A stretch of 64,000 nt of DNA from Bryobacterales bacterium. Its GTDB lineage: Bacteria > Acidobacteriota > Terriglobia > Bryobacterales > Bryobacteraceae. Location of the stretch: positions 1 to 64,000 of the forward strand of contig SHUD01000005.1 of NCBI GenBank assembly GCA_009697505.1. The letters are read 5' to 3'. This document shows positions 49,625 to 59,223 of the stretch, in pieces. Position 1 is the first letter of the stretch, and the number at the start of each line of letters is the position of its first letter. The notes under the pieces were generated by a model. The model saw only the letters and a list, made by a program, of their open reading frames with translations. It had not been told where the DNA came from and searched no databases. The position numbers and the translations under genes were made by a program.

Positions 49625-51442
49625 GTGAGAGAACTGTCGCGGTTGTTGCGCTATTCGCACCCCTACACGCCGCACCTGCTGGCGTCCGTGGTGCTGATGG
49701 CTTGCGTCGGCGCCGCGCAAGCCCTCACGGCGCTCCTGATCGGGCCCATCTTCGACCGGGTTCTAGATCCGAGCTCGGTCGAAGCACCGGTACGGCTGTT
49801 CACCATCCCGATCTTCCGGTACGCTGTGTACCTTTCCGACCTGATGCCGGCCTCGATCCATAACGTTTGGACTATGGTGGCCACCGGAATCCTGACGGTG
49901 TTCTTCATTAAGGGCCTGTGCGACTACATCGCCAACTACCTGATCAATTACGTTGGATATTCGGCCATAACGGATTTGCGCCAGACGGTGTTTGACCGCG
50001 TGGTCCATCAGGATGCGCACTTTTTCGAAGCCAACTCGACGGCGCGCGTGATGTCGTCGATCATGAACGATCTGGAGAAGATCCAGGTGGCGCTGTCGCA
50101 TATCCTTGCCGACTGGCTGCGGCAGAGTTTTACGGCGGTGGGGCTGCTCGCGGTTGTGCTGCAAACCGACTGGCGGCTGGCCATTGTGAGCCTCACGGTC
50201 CTGCCCTTCGTTCTGGTTCCGACGCTGCGCCTGGGCAAGAAGATCCGCCGCAGCACCCGCCGTGCTCAGGACGATGCCGCCGAGCTGAACCAGGTTTTGC
50301 AGGAGACGCTAACCGGCCATCAGGTCGTGAAGTCCTTTGGAGCGGAAGAGGTTGAATCCAACCGTTTCCGTGCGCGGGCCGAGAAACTGCGCGATAGCAA
50401 TTTGCACTATGTCGCCCAGCAGGCCATTGCCAGTCCCATCATCGAATTTTTCGGCGCGGTGACCATTGTCGGATTGCTGACGTATGCCCGCACGCAGATC
50501 AAATCCGGGGCCATGACCACGGGCGAGTTCACCGGTTTCGTGATCGCACTGCTGATGCTCTATGAGCCTGTCAAACGCCTGACCGGTATCCACAATATCT
50601 TTCAGCAGGCGCTGGGCGCGTCGCAAAAAGTATTCGAATACCTGGATCGCGACCAGCACGTTACAGAGAAGCCCGGTGCGGCCAAGCTGGCGCGCTTTGA
50701 AAAATCGATTCAGTTCGATCACGTTGGCTTCCGCTATCCCAGCGTTCCGGACGGCTTCAAACTGGATGCCGTGGATCTTGAAGTCAAGCGCGGACAAGTG
50801 GTGGCGTTAGTGGGTTCCAGCGGCGCCGGCAAGACGACGCTGGCGAATCTGGTTCCACGCTTCTATGATGTGACGTCCGGCGCGGTGCGCATCGACGGGC
50901 GCGACGTGCGCGATCTTCGGCTGGCCTCGCTGCGCGACAAGATCAGCCTGGTCGCGCAGGATACGTTTCTGTTCAACGATACGGTGGCGGCCAATATCGG
51001 CTATGGCCTGCGCCACGCGACTCGGGAGCAGATTCACGAGGCCGCCCGCAATGCCATGGCCGAGGAGTTCATTGTTCGTCTTCCGCAGGGTTACGACACC
51101 ATCATCGGCGAGCGCGGCACGAAGCTCTCCGGCGGCCAGCGGCAGCGGCTGGCCATTGCGCGGGCGCTGCTGAAGAACGCTCCCATCCTGATTCTGGATG
51201 AAGCGACCTCGCACCTGGATACCGAATCCGAGCGTCTGGTGCAGAGCGCGCTGCAGAACCTGATGGCGCACCGCACGGTGATCGTCATCGCGCACCGGCT
51301 ATCCACGGTGCGGCGCGCGGACAAGATCGTGGTCCTGGACCGCGGCGGCGTCGCCGAAACGGGGACGCACGATGAATTGATCAGCCGTGGCGGAATCTAC
51401 CAGCGCCTCCACGACATGCAATTTTTGGAAGCGGACGCGTAG
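49625..51442 (+). CDS. msbA: MsbA-like lipid A export ABC transporter
   Basis: ABC-TM domain plus 'GSSGAGKTTLANLVPRFYDV', 'LSGGQRQRLAIARALLKNAPILILDEATSHLD'. Confidence 0.9.
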   Translation: MRELSRLLRYSHPYTPHLLASVVLMACVGAAQALTALLIGPIFDRVLDPSSVEAPVRLFTIPIFRYAVYLSDLMPASIHNVWTMVATGILTVFFIKGLCDYIANYLINYVGYSAITDLRQTVFDRVVHQDAHFFEANSTARVMSSIMNDLEKIQVALSHILADWLRQSFTAVGLLAVVLQTDWRLAIVSLTVLPFVLVPTLRLGKKIRRSTRRAQDDAAELNQVLQETLTGHQVVKSFGAEEVESNRFRARAEKLRDSNLHYVAQQAIASPIIEFFGAVTIVGLLTYARTQIKSGAMTTGEFTGFVIALLMLYEPVKRLTGIHNIFQQALGASQKVFEYLDRDQHVTEKPGAAKLARFEKSIQFDHVGFRYPSVPDGFKLDAVDLEVKRGQVVALVGSSGAGKTTLANLVPRFYDVTSGAVRIDGRDVRDLRLASLRDKISLVAQDTFLFNDTVAANIGYGLRHATREQIHEAARNAMAEEFIVRLPQGYDTIIGERGTKLSGGQRQRLAIARALLKNAPILILDEATSHLDTESERLVQSALQNLMAHRTVIVIAHRLSTVRRADKIVVLDRGGVAETGTHDELISRGGIYQRLHDMQFLEADA

Positions 51443-51448
51443 ACTTGT

Positions 51449-51798
51449 TCAGATCGGGAGGAATATGAGTTGATCGCGCCATTCTTCCTCCTCGGATGCG
51501 GCCCAGATCAACACGATCTCCTCGACCGCCGGGCCTTTGTCGAGATCCTGGGCCACGATGACGACGCCCGGGCTTGACCGTACCTTTAAAAGTGGGCCAG
51601 ATGCGCGGGCATCGTTTTGCGATCGTGCGAAACGAGAATACGTCCCTGATCGGCCGCTTTTCGCAAAACTTCTTCGTCGCGTATCCCGGTTATGCCGGCC
51701 TCGTGGGCGCTCCGTATATCGATGGCCGGTTCCTTGCGGCGCAGCGCAAGAACGATCTTGTGATTGAAATCCGCATCCGCCTGAAAGCGCGGCTTCAT
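51449..51798 (-). pseudogene. DUF5615-family toxin frameshifted at a T-homopolymer
   Basis: 'MKPRFQADADFNHKIVLALRRKEPAIDI...HDRKTMPAHLAHF*'; +1 frame continues 'SSPGVVIVAQDLDKGPAVEEIVLIWAASEEEEWRDQLIFLPI*'. Confidence 0.8.
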
Positions 51799-52112
51799 TG
51801 ACTATGCCGGTGGCCTGTGTGCCGAGCCGCAGTCAGCTTTGCGTAAAGACGTGGGTTGCTTTGGCGGGCCTGGGCCCGCAAATGTTCGAATTCCCGCTTG
51901 CCCTCATCGAGGTATCGATCCACCGCGCTGCGGTTGGCGAGATAATATGTCAGAGCGCCAAATACTTGTTCCAAAGTGAGCACCGGGAAGGACTCCGCGA
52001 TTCCTTCGGGCGATTCTCCGCGCAGAAACGCATAGGCAAGCGAGTCCAGCGACACGCGTGTGCCCTCGACAAAGTAACCGCCGTCCCGCTTCTGAACGTA
52101 CTCTTTGATCAT
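51795..52112 (-). CDS. DUF433-family antitoxin
   Basis: 'MIKEYVQKRDGGYFVEGTRVSLDSLAYAFLRGESPEGIAESFPVLTLEQVFGALTYYLANR'; ATGA overlap with the toxin. Confidence 0.85.
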   Translation of the reverse strand: MIKEYVQKRDGGYFVEGTRVSLDSLAYAFLRGESPEGIAESFPVLTLEQVFGALTYYLANRSAVDRYLDEGKREFEHLRAQARQSNPRLYAKLTAARHTGHRHSQ

Positions 52113-52257
52113 GGTTGAACTACCGTAAGTATAAACAGGGAAGCCGCAGCCGGTGTTGGGTGGGCCGGCCAACCTCCTATTCCAGAACGAAGCTGAGTAT
52201 CAGCGGCGCTCGCACGTCAGGAAGCTCTTGGCCGTTGATCGGAGATGTGTCGCAGTG

Positions 52258-52312
52258 CAGCGGCGATACAGCAGCGGCGATACAGCAGCGGCGTTACAGC
52301 ATCGCCGATACC
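52258..52312. repeat. Tandem repeat, 14-bp unit CAGCGGCGATACAG, ~3-4 copies
   Basis: Read directly; third and fourth copies degenerate. Confidence 0.85.
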
Positions 52313-52341
52313 ACATCGTTGATAATAGGTAAACCTCTTCT

Positions 52342-53244
52342 ATGGGTGCTCCTTTACGCAGCATGACCGGGTTCGCACGCGTGCGGCGGCCACTGGAACA
52401 AAGCGAACTCATGGTCAGCGTGAAGAGCGTGAATCATCGGGCTCTCGATCTGGTCATCCAGTCATCGGCGGCGATCGACCCGTTCGAGGCCATGATTCGG
52501 GCCATGGTCAAGGCGCAGGTGGTACGCGGACACGTGGAAGTGCGGGTGTCGTTGCCTAAGAGTTCCGGCGGCGTCTCCGCTCTCACCCTAAACCGGGAGT
52601 TTTTCGAGGAGTACCTGCGGATTTTTCGCCAGGAAGCGGAAAACCACGATCTCGACTCCAAACCCGATCTCAATGCCGCGCTGCGGATTGCCGGGATGTT
52701 GGATGAAGTCGAAAGCGCGGGACCTCCGGAAGGCACGGAAACGGCCCTGCAAGAGGCGCTCGCGCGGGCGCTCGACGAACTCAACGTCTTTCGTTCCCGC
52801 GAAGGCAGTGAGCTGGCTGCGGAGGTACGCGCCCACAATACTCGCCTTGGCGAAGCCGCGGAACAGATGGAACAGTTGCGCGACAGCGCCCGCGAATATT
52901 TTCACAAGCGCCTTTCCGATCGGTTGCGGGATGTTGCCGCGGGAATTCAGATCGATCCGCAGCGCCTGGCGCAGGAAGCCGCTCTGCTGGCCGATCGCAG
53001 CGATATCGGAGAAGAGCTGGCCCGCTTGAAGATTCACTCCGGACAATTGGCCGCGCTCATGGAAGCGGGCGGGGAAGTGGGCAAGAAGCTCGATTTCCTG
53101 TTGCAGGAAATGAACCGGGAGACCAATACGATTCTCTCTAAGACCAGCGGTTCCGGCGAACCCGCGATGAAGATCACGGACCTGGCTTTGGGCGCCAAGG
53201 CCGCCATTGAGAAAATTCGAGAGCAGTCCCTGAATCTGGAATGA
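52342..53244 (+). CDS. yicC: YicC/YloC-family endoribonuclease
   Basis: 'MTGFARVRRPLEQSELMVSVKSVNHRALDL'; 'EVGKKLDFLLQEMNRETNTILSK'. Confidence 0.93.
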   Translation: MGAPLRSMTGFARVRRPLEQSELMVSVKSVNHRALDLVIQSSAAIDPFEAMIRAMVKAQVVRGHVEVRVSLPKSSGGVSALTLNREFFEEYLRIFRQEAENHDLDSKPDLNAALRIAGMLDEVESAGPPEGTETALQEALARALDELNVFRSREGSELAAEVRAHNTRLGEAAEQMEQLRDSAREYFHKRLSDRLRDVAAGIQIDPQRLAQEAALLADRSDIGEELARLKIHSGQLAALMEAGGEVGKKLDFLLQEMNRETNTILSKTSGSGEPAMKITDLALGAKAAIEKIREQSLNLE

Positions 53245-53861
53245 GCCTTTCTCCCAACGCCACCGTTTTCATCATTTCGGCGCCCTCCGGCTCCGGTAAG
53301 TCCACCCTCGTCGGCGAACTCATGCGGCAGGTGCCCAAGCTGCGCTTTTCGGTGTCCTACACCACACGCTATCCCCGTGGAAACGAACGGGATGGCGAAG
53401 ATTATTATTTTATTTCGCGCGCCGAATTTGAGGCCCGTATTGCCCAGGGCGAATTTCTGGAACACGCCGAAGTCTTTGGCAATTACTACGGTACGCACTG
53501 GAGCGAGCGGGAACGCGCCGCCGCCGCTGGCTGCGACCTCGTGCTCGACATCGATGTGCAGGGTGCGCGACAATTAAAAGAGAAGATTCCCGACGCGGTG
53601 TCGATTTTTATTTTGGCGCCGGGCCGGCAGGTTCTCGAGGAGCGCTTGCGGGCGCGCAGCCAGGACCAGGAGTCAGTGATCCTGCGGCGATTGCATGACG
53701 CTGCCGGGGAGATCCGGAATTATACTTTGTATGACTATGTGCTGGTAAACCGGGAAGTCGCGGCTTCCGTGGATACGCTGGTGTCCATTGTGAAAGCGAC
53801 CCGCAGCCGGCGCGACCGGATGGAAAATGAGATCCGTCCGATACTGGAAACATTCTCGTAG
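53241..53861 (+). CDS. gmk: Guanylate kinase
   Basis: 'IISAPSGSGKSTLVGELM', 'SVSYTTRYPRGNERDGEDYYFIS'. Confidence 0.95.
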   Translation: MSLSPNATVFIISAPSGSGKSTLVGELMRQVPKLRFSVSYTTRYPRGNERDGEDYYFISRAEFEARIAQGEFLEHAEVFGNYYGTHWSERERAAAAGCDLVLDIDVQGARQLKEKIPDAVSIFILAPGRQVLEERLRARSQDQESVILRRLHDAAGEIRNYTLYDYVLVNREVAASVDTLVSIVKATRSRRDRMENEIRPILETFS

Positions 53862-53896
53862 TCCTTTCTGAGAGCAAACGGAGCAGAGCAATCCAC

Positions 53897-54142
53897 ATGG
53901 CTGAAAGCAATCTGAGACAAACCGCCCAGAGCGTGATTCCGGACGACCCGGAAGCCAGCGCGTACCGCTTCATCATCGTGGCGGCGAAGCGCGCCCGCCA
54001 GTTGCAGAACGGCGCCCGCAGCGTGCTGCCGAGCACCTCGAAGAAGCCCACCATCGCGGCTATGGAAGAAGTGCGGCGCGGGCTGGTGCCTTACGAAGAC
54101 ACCGCCATTGGCAAGACGGTTGAGGCCGCTCCGGAATCCTAA
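53897..54142 (+). CDS. rpoZ: RNA polymerase omega subunit
   Basis: 'YRFIIVAAKRARQLQNGAR'; position between gmk and coaBC. Confidence 0.85.
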   Translation: MAESNLRQTAQSVIPDDPEASAYRFIIVAAKRARQLQNGARSVLPSTSKKPTIAAMEEVRRGLVPYEDTAIGKTVEAAPES

Positions 54143-54157
54143 CCGGGGCATGGAGCG

Positions 54158-55396
54158 ATGAACGTCGCGCTGGGCGTCGGCGGAGGCATTGCCGCTTATA
54201 AAGCGGCGGAGTTGGCCCGCGCTCTGATGGAGCGAGGCTTCACTGTCGATGTTGTGATGACCCGCGCGGCGGAAGAATTCATCCGCCCTCTGACTTTTGC
54301 CGCACTCACCGGACGCAAGGTGCATACGCAACTGTTTTCCGCGGCCAGCGCGGACGACACGCTCTCCAGCGCCATCGATCACATGCGCATCGCGCAGGAG
54401 CACGAGTTGATGGTGGTCGCGCCCGCCACCGCGGATCTCATCGCGAAGTTCGCCAACGGGCTGGCGGACGATCTGCTGACCACTACGTATCTGGCTTTTA
54501 CGGGTATCGTCGTGGTGGCCCCCGCCATGAATACCAGCATGTGGAACCACCCGGCAACGCAAGCCAATATGGCGAAGCTGCGCGAGCGCGGGCATGTGAT
54601 TGTCGAACCAGGCGAAGGTCTGCTGGCGTGTGGCGTGATCGGTCCGGGACGTCTGGCGGAACCCGAAGTGATCGCCGAGGCGGTCCTGGCCGCCAGCCGC
54701 GCGAAGCAGCCCCGGCAGGACCTGGAAGGCGAGACCATCTTGTTGACCGCCGGACCGACGCAAGAGCCCATCGATGGGGTGCGCTATATCAGCAATCGCT
54801 CTAGCGGCAAGATGGGATACGCAATTGCCGAAGAAGCCGCCGCGCGGGGAGCCCGCGTGGTGCTGATTTCCGGGCCGGTGAATCTGGCTCCCCCCAAGGG
54901 CGTGACGATGGTGGCTGTGCGCACCGCGCTCGAAATGCGCCAGGCGGTGATGGACCACCTGAACGAAGCGACCATCGTGATCAAGGCCGCCGCCGTGGCT
55001 GATTATCACGTCGCTAATGCGCCTGCTCAGAAAGTGAAGAAGACCGCGGCGCGGCTTTCGCTGGACCTGGAACCCACCCCGGATATTCTGGCCGAAGTCG
55101 GCTCGAAAAAAGGTGATCGCCTGGTGATTGGATTCGCCGCGGAAACCGGCGACCTGGTGGCGGAAGCGCGCCGGAAGTTGGAACAAAAGAATTGCGACAT
55201 GATCGTCGGGAACGTGGTTTCTCAGCCCGGCGCCGGAGAGCCGGCGACCGGCTTTGAGTCCGACGACAACGCAGTGGTTCTGGTGACGCGCTCCGGAGAG
55301 ACGATTCCCGTGGAGCGAGCATCCAAACGCGCCATCGCCGCGCGAATTCTGGATGAGGCTCTGCGCGTGCGCCTGGCCCTGCACGCTTCGCACTAA
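54158..55396 (+). CDS. coaBC: Bifunctional phosphopantothenoylcysteine decarboxylase/phosphopantothenate-cysteine ligase
   Basis: 'GVGGGIAAYKAAELARALMERGFTVDVVMTRAAEEFI'; 'TAGPTQEPIDGVRYISNRSSGKMGYAIA'. Confidence 0.95.
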   Translation: MNVALGVGGGIAAYKAAELARALMERGFTVDVVMTRAAEEFIRPLTFAALTGRKVHTQLFSAASADDTLSSAIDHMRIAQEHELMVVAPATADLIAKFANGLADDLLTTTYLAFTGIVVVAPAMNTSMWNHPATQANMAKLRERGHVIVEPGEGLLACGVIGPGRLAEPEVIAEAVLAASRAKQPRQDLEGETILLTAGPTQEPIDGVRYISNRSSGKMGYAIAEEAAARGARVVLISGPVNLAPPKGVTMVAVRTALEMRQAVMDHLNEATIVIKAAAVADYHVANAPAQKVKKTAARLSLDLEPTPDILAEVGSKKGDRLVIGFAAETGDLVAEARRKLEQKNCDMIVGNVVSQPGAGEPATGFESDDNAVVLVTRSGETIPVERASKRAIAARILDEALRVRLALHASH

Positions 55397-55421
55397 CGCT
55401 TGAACCCATGACACTTGAGCC

Positions 55422-56135
55422 ATGACTCCCGAACAGCTTCGGCAGTACCTTACCTTCTATCAGGATCTCGGTGTGAAAAATATTTACCGGCGCACGCCGG
55501 CTTCGAAACCGGCGCCAGCTGAAACATCCGCGCCCATGGAATTACCGGCACTCTCACCGTCCGGCGATACGCTGCTCCGGATTCGCGAGGATATCGGCGA
55601 TTGCCGCCGCTGCGGGTTGTGCCAGCAACGCAATAAGATCGTGTTCGGATCCGGCAACCAGCAGGCGCGGCTGGTATTTGTCGGCGAGGGACCGGGCGCC
55701 GACGAAGACGCGCAAGGATTCCCCTTCGTGGGGCGTGCCGGTCAACTGCTGACCCAGATGATTGAGAACACCGCCGCCAAGGAAGGCATTCCCATTCAGC
55801 GCCCGGACGTGTACATCTGCAACGTCGTCAAGTGCCGGCCTCCGGAGAACCGTGCTCCAAGCCCCGAGGAAATGGAAATATGCGGCCAGTTCCTGTACCG
55901 CCAACTGATGGTCCTGCAGCCCACCGCCATCTGCGCTCTTGGTTCGACGGCAGCGAAAGCGTTACTTGCCACCAAGGACGGCGTGACCCGCCTGCGCGGG
56001 AAATGGCACGCATGGCGCGATATCCCGTTGCTGGTGACGTTTCATCCGTCCTACTTGCTGCGCCCCTATAACCAGGATGCCAAGCGCGAAGCCTGGGAAG
56101 ACTTGAAAAAAGTTTTGCACTTTGTTTATGACTAA
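55422..56135 (+). CDS. Uracil-DNA glycosylase (4Fe-4S family)
   Basis: 'CGLCQQRNKIVFGSGNQQARLVFVGEGPGADEDAQGFPFVGRAGQLL'. Confidence 0.92.
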   Translation: MTPEQLRQYLTFYQDLGVKNIYRRTPASKPAPAETSAPMELPALSPSGDTLLRIREDIGDCRRCGLCQQRNKIVFGSGNQQARLVFVGEGPGADEDAQGFPFVGRAGQLLTQMIENTAAKEGIPIQRPDVYICNVVKCRPPENRAPSPEEMEICGQFLYRQLMVLQPTAICALGSTAAKALLATKDGVTRLRGKWHAWRDIPLLVTFHPSYLLRPYNQDAKREAWEDLKKVLHFVYD

Positions 56136-56772
56136 GCGGAGCCCGTTCATCACGTTGGAAGGCCCCGAGGGCAGCGGCAAATCCACCCAGTTGCGCTTAC
56201 TGGGAAAACGGCTGCGTGGCGCGAATTGCGAAGTGTTGGAAACGGCGGAACCGGGGGGGACTCCGATTGGGTTGCAGATCCGCCGCGTGCTGCTCGACGC
56301 GAAGAACCAGGAGCTATGCCCCACCGCTGAACTGCTGCTCATGTTCGCGGCGCGCGCGCAAAACGTGGATCAGGCGATCCTTCCCGCGCTCGGCGAGGGC
56401 CGCATCGTCATCTGCGACCGCTTCACCGATTCGACGCTGGTCTATCAAGGCGCCGCGCGCGGCATGGGTGCTGAACTGGTCTATGAAGTCGACCGCATCG
56501 CCTGCCGCGGCCTGGTGCCGGACCTCACTTTAATTATTGATATCGACGTCGAAACCGGCCTGGCCCGCGCGCATCGCCGGAATCAGCGCGCGCAGGACGT
56601 GGAGACGCGCCTGGACGAGCAGTCCGCCGATTTCCATCGCAAAGTGCGCGCCGCTTACCACCAGCTCGCCGAGGATGAACCGCGGAGGGTGAAGCTCGTC
56701 GACGGATCACGGAACGAAGCGGAGGTCGCGGCCGATGTGTGGGCGATCGTGGAGCCGTTGTTAGCCAACTAA
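56128..56772 (+). CDS. tmk: Thymidylate kinase
   Basis: 'FITLEGPEGSGKSTQLRLL'; 'DRFTDSTLVYQGAARG'. Confidence 0.93.
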   Translation: MTKRSPFITLEGPEGSGKSTQLRLLGKRLRGANCEVLETAEPGGTPIGLQIRRVLLDAKNQELCPTAELLLMFAARAQNVDQAILPALGEGRIVICDRFTDSTLVYQGAARGMGAELVYEVDRIACRGLVPDLTLIIDIDVETGLARAHRRNQRAQDVETRLDEQSADFHRKVRAAYHQLAEDEPRRVKLVDGSRNEAEVAADVWAIVEPLLAN

Positions 56773-56774
56773 TG

Positions 56775-57293
56775 TTAGCCAACTAATTTCGATCCCAACC
56801 CCACCAGTGCCGCGCCGAGCATCACCCACCAGCTTTCAATGTCGGTAAACGTGAGTACCAAAAAGCTCGCGGCGACCATGGCGGCGGCGAGCGGCCCGGT
56901 CACCGCGTCCATGGTTAGCGGGATTGACGCGGCGATGAGCAAACCCGCGCTCGCCAGAATGATCGCGCGAATGGCGCTGCGGACGCGCGGTTGTCCGGCA
57001 TAGCGGCCGATCCAGTTCATCAAAGGAATGATGAGGAACGCCGGAGTGATCAGCGCAATCAGGCCCGCCATCGCACCGGGCAGCCCGGCTACGATGAAGC
57101 CCACGCTTACCAGGTAGAGGCCATTCGGCCCCGGGCCCGTGCGCCCCGCCACAATGGCCGTGTTGAGCTGGCGATCGGTCAGCACATGGCGCTGGGTAAC
57201 GAAATCGTCGCGCACCATGGGCAGCGACGCCATGCCGCTGAAGGATGTGATCACGGCCTTGAACAGCAGAACATAGAGCAGGAACAGGTTCAT
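56775..57293 (-). CDS. Chromate transporter family, half-size
   Basis: Membrane protein; 'AGRTGPGPNGLYLVSVGFIVAGLPGAMAG'. Confidence 0.82.
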   Translation of the reverse strand: MNLFLLYVLLFKAVITSFSGMASLPMVRDDFVTQRHVLTDRQLNTAIVAGRTGPGPNGLYLVSVGFIVAGLPGAMAGLIALITPAFLIIPLMNWIGRYAGQPRVRSAIRAIILASAGLLIAASIPLTMDAVTGPLAAAMVAASFLVLTFTDIESWWVMLGAALVGLGSKLVG

Positions 57294-57862
57294 TTCCGCG
57301 CGGGCTCCTTCCACAGCAGGCCGGTCAATGCGGCCAGGCCAATGATAGGTAACGGGCTAAGCCCGAACTTCGATAGCGCGGCGAATGCTCCCAGCGTAAT
57401 CACCAGCCCACGCACGGCGCTGGCCCGGCCGCGGAAATACGGGCGCACCAAAGACCAGATGCTGGACCACATCATTCCCGCGACGGCCGCAATCGTGCCC
57501 GCGATGGCCGCCATGGCCCATGTGTTTGTGCGCCAGGTCTCGTAACCTTGCGTGATCAGGATTGCGAGAACCGCGGATGGAACCGTTTCTGACAGCGCCC
57601 CGGCCAGCGCCCCGCGAAATCCCAGAATGCGGGCCCCGGCTGCGGCGCAAAACGCGATTACGTTGGTCCCGGGCGTGACGCGCGACAGAGAAAACGCCAG
57701 CGCGTAGTCTTCCGGGGAAAGCCAGCGGCGTCGATTCACTAACTCGCGCTGCAACGCCGCGATGGTCGGGACGCCGCCTCCGAACGTGGTGTTGCCGACG
57801 CGCAAAAAGATCCCGGTCAAGGCACGAAGAGTGGGTGGGGAATCGGAACGTGGCGCGCTCAT
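57290..57862 (-). CDS. Chromate transporter family, half-size
   Basis: 'FLRVGNTTFGGGVPTIAALQRELV...LSRVTPGTNVIAFCAAAG'. Confidence 0.82.
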   Translation of the reverse strand: MSAPRSDSPPTLRALTGIFLRVGNTTFGGGVPTIAALQRELVNRRRWLSPEDYALAFSLSRVTPGTNVIAFCAAAGARILGFRGALAGALSETVPSAVLAILITQGYETWRTNTWAMAAIAGTIAAVAGMMWSSIWSLVRPYFRGRASAVRGLVITLGAFAALSKFGLSPLPIIGLAALTGLLWKEPARK

Positions 57863-59223
57863 TCTTTGGGGGCGATGCCCAGGGTCTTCATTTTACGATA
57901 CAGGTGGCTGCGCTCTAGCCCTAATAATTCCGCCGTGCGCGTGACGTTGCCCTTGGCTTCTTCCAGCTTCTTAAGGATATAGTCGCGTTCGGCGCCTTCG
58001 CGCACTTCCTGGAGACTGCCGAAACGTTCCATCGGGCGGTCAAAGACGGCGCGGCGCGAACGGTCCAGCGGAATATGGCGCGCGTCGATGCCGGTCTGCG
58101 GATTCATGATGACGATGCGCTCCATGAGGTTGCGCAATTCACGCACGTTGCCGGGCCAGGGGTAGGCTTCCAGCGTCCGCATCGCTTCCTCCGTCAGTTC
58201 CTTGGGCTTGCGGCCATAAGCGGTGGTAAATTCGCGCAGGAAGTGATCGGCGAGCAGGCGCACGTCTTCGATGCGTTCGCGCAGCGGCGGAACGTGGAAC
58301 GGAATCACGTTCAAGCGGTAGAACAGATCCTCGCGGAAGTTTCCGCGTTCGATTTCCTCTTCGAGATTCTTGTTGGTGGAAGCGACCACGCGTACGTCCA
58401 CCTGAGTCGATTCCGTCGCGCCGACGGGTTCGAAGCGTTGTTCATCGAGCGCGCGCAGCACCTTGGCCTGCGTCTTAAGCGACATGTCGCCGACTTCATC
58501 CAGGAACAGGGTTCCGCCGTCTGCCTTTTGCAACTTGCCCACTTTGTCATCCAGGGCCCCGGCCAGGCTCCCTTTGCGGTGGCCGAAGAGCTCGCTTTCG
58601 ATAAGCTCCTCCGGAATCGCCGCGCAGTTCACTTCCACGAACGCCTCATGCACGCGCGGACTGGCGGCATGGATGGCATGGGCGATCAGTTCCTTGCCGG
58701 TGCCGCTTTCCCCGAAAATCAGCACGCGGCCGTTGGTGGCCGCCATGAGACTCAGTTGCTGGCGCAAGGCTTTCATGGGGACGCTATTGCCGATGATGCG
58801 CAACTTGGCGTCATCGGAATCCTGGAGACGGTTCACTTCGAGTTCCAGGCGCCGCTGCTGCACCGCGTTGTTCAACACCACCAGGACTTTTTCGATGGTG
58901 AGCGGCTTTTCCAGAAAGTCGAACGCGCCGAGTTTGGTGGCTTTCACCGCGGTTTCGATGGTTCCGTGTCCGGAGATGATCACCACTTCGGGGCGCTCCT
59001 CGAACGGCACCTCCTGGATCCGGGCCAGGGTTTCCAGGCCGTCCATGCCCGCCATCCAGACGTCCAGCAGCACCACGTCGTAGTTTTGCCGCGCGAGCTC
59101 CTCTAAACATTTCGCGCCGCACTCCACGGCCTCGCAAACGTAGCCTTCGTCTTCCAGAACGCCCTTGAGCGACTCGCGAATTCCGGGTTCGTCGTCGACG
59201 ATCAGCACGCGCGTGGTCTTCAC
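57859..59223 (-). CDS. Sigma-54-dependent response regulator (NtrX/NtrC-like)
   Basis: Receiver domain, 'GESGTGKELIAHAIH', GAFTGA-position variant 'GSLAGA', C-terminal Fis-like HTH. Confidence 0.92.
   Translation of the reverse strand: MKTTRVLIVDDEPGIRESLKGVLEDEGYVCEAVECGAKCLEELARQNYDVVLLDVWMAGMDGLETLARIQEVPFEERPEVVIISGHGTIETAVKATKLGAFDFLEKPLTIEKVLVVLNNAVQQRRLELEVNRLQDSDDAKLRIIGNSVPMKALRQQLSLMAATNGRVLIFGESGTGKELIAHAIHAASPRVHEAFVEVNCAAIPEELIESELFGHRKGSLAGALDDKVGKLQKADGGTLFLDEVGDMSLKTQAKVLRALDEQRFEPVGATESTQVDVRVVASTNKNLEEEIERGNFREDLFYRLNVIPFHVPPLRERIEDVRLLADHFLREFTTAYGRKPKELTEEAMRTLEAYPWPGNVRELRNLMERIVIMNPQTGIDARHIPLDRSRRAVFDRPMERFGSLQEVREGAERDYILKKLEEAKGNVTRTAELLGLERSHLYRKMKTLGIAPKE

Noticed and set aside
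53735-55423. 562-aa minus-strand ORF
   Set aside because: Antisense to coaBC/rpoZ/gmk; His/Gly/Arg-rich shadow frame.
56775-57862. Split chromate transporter as a broken gene
   Set aside because: Two half-size ChrA-type subunits with ATGA overlap are a normal arrangement.
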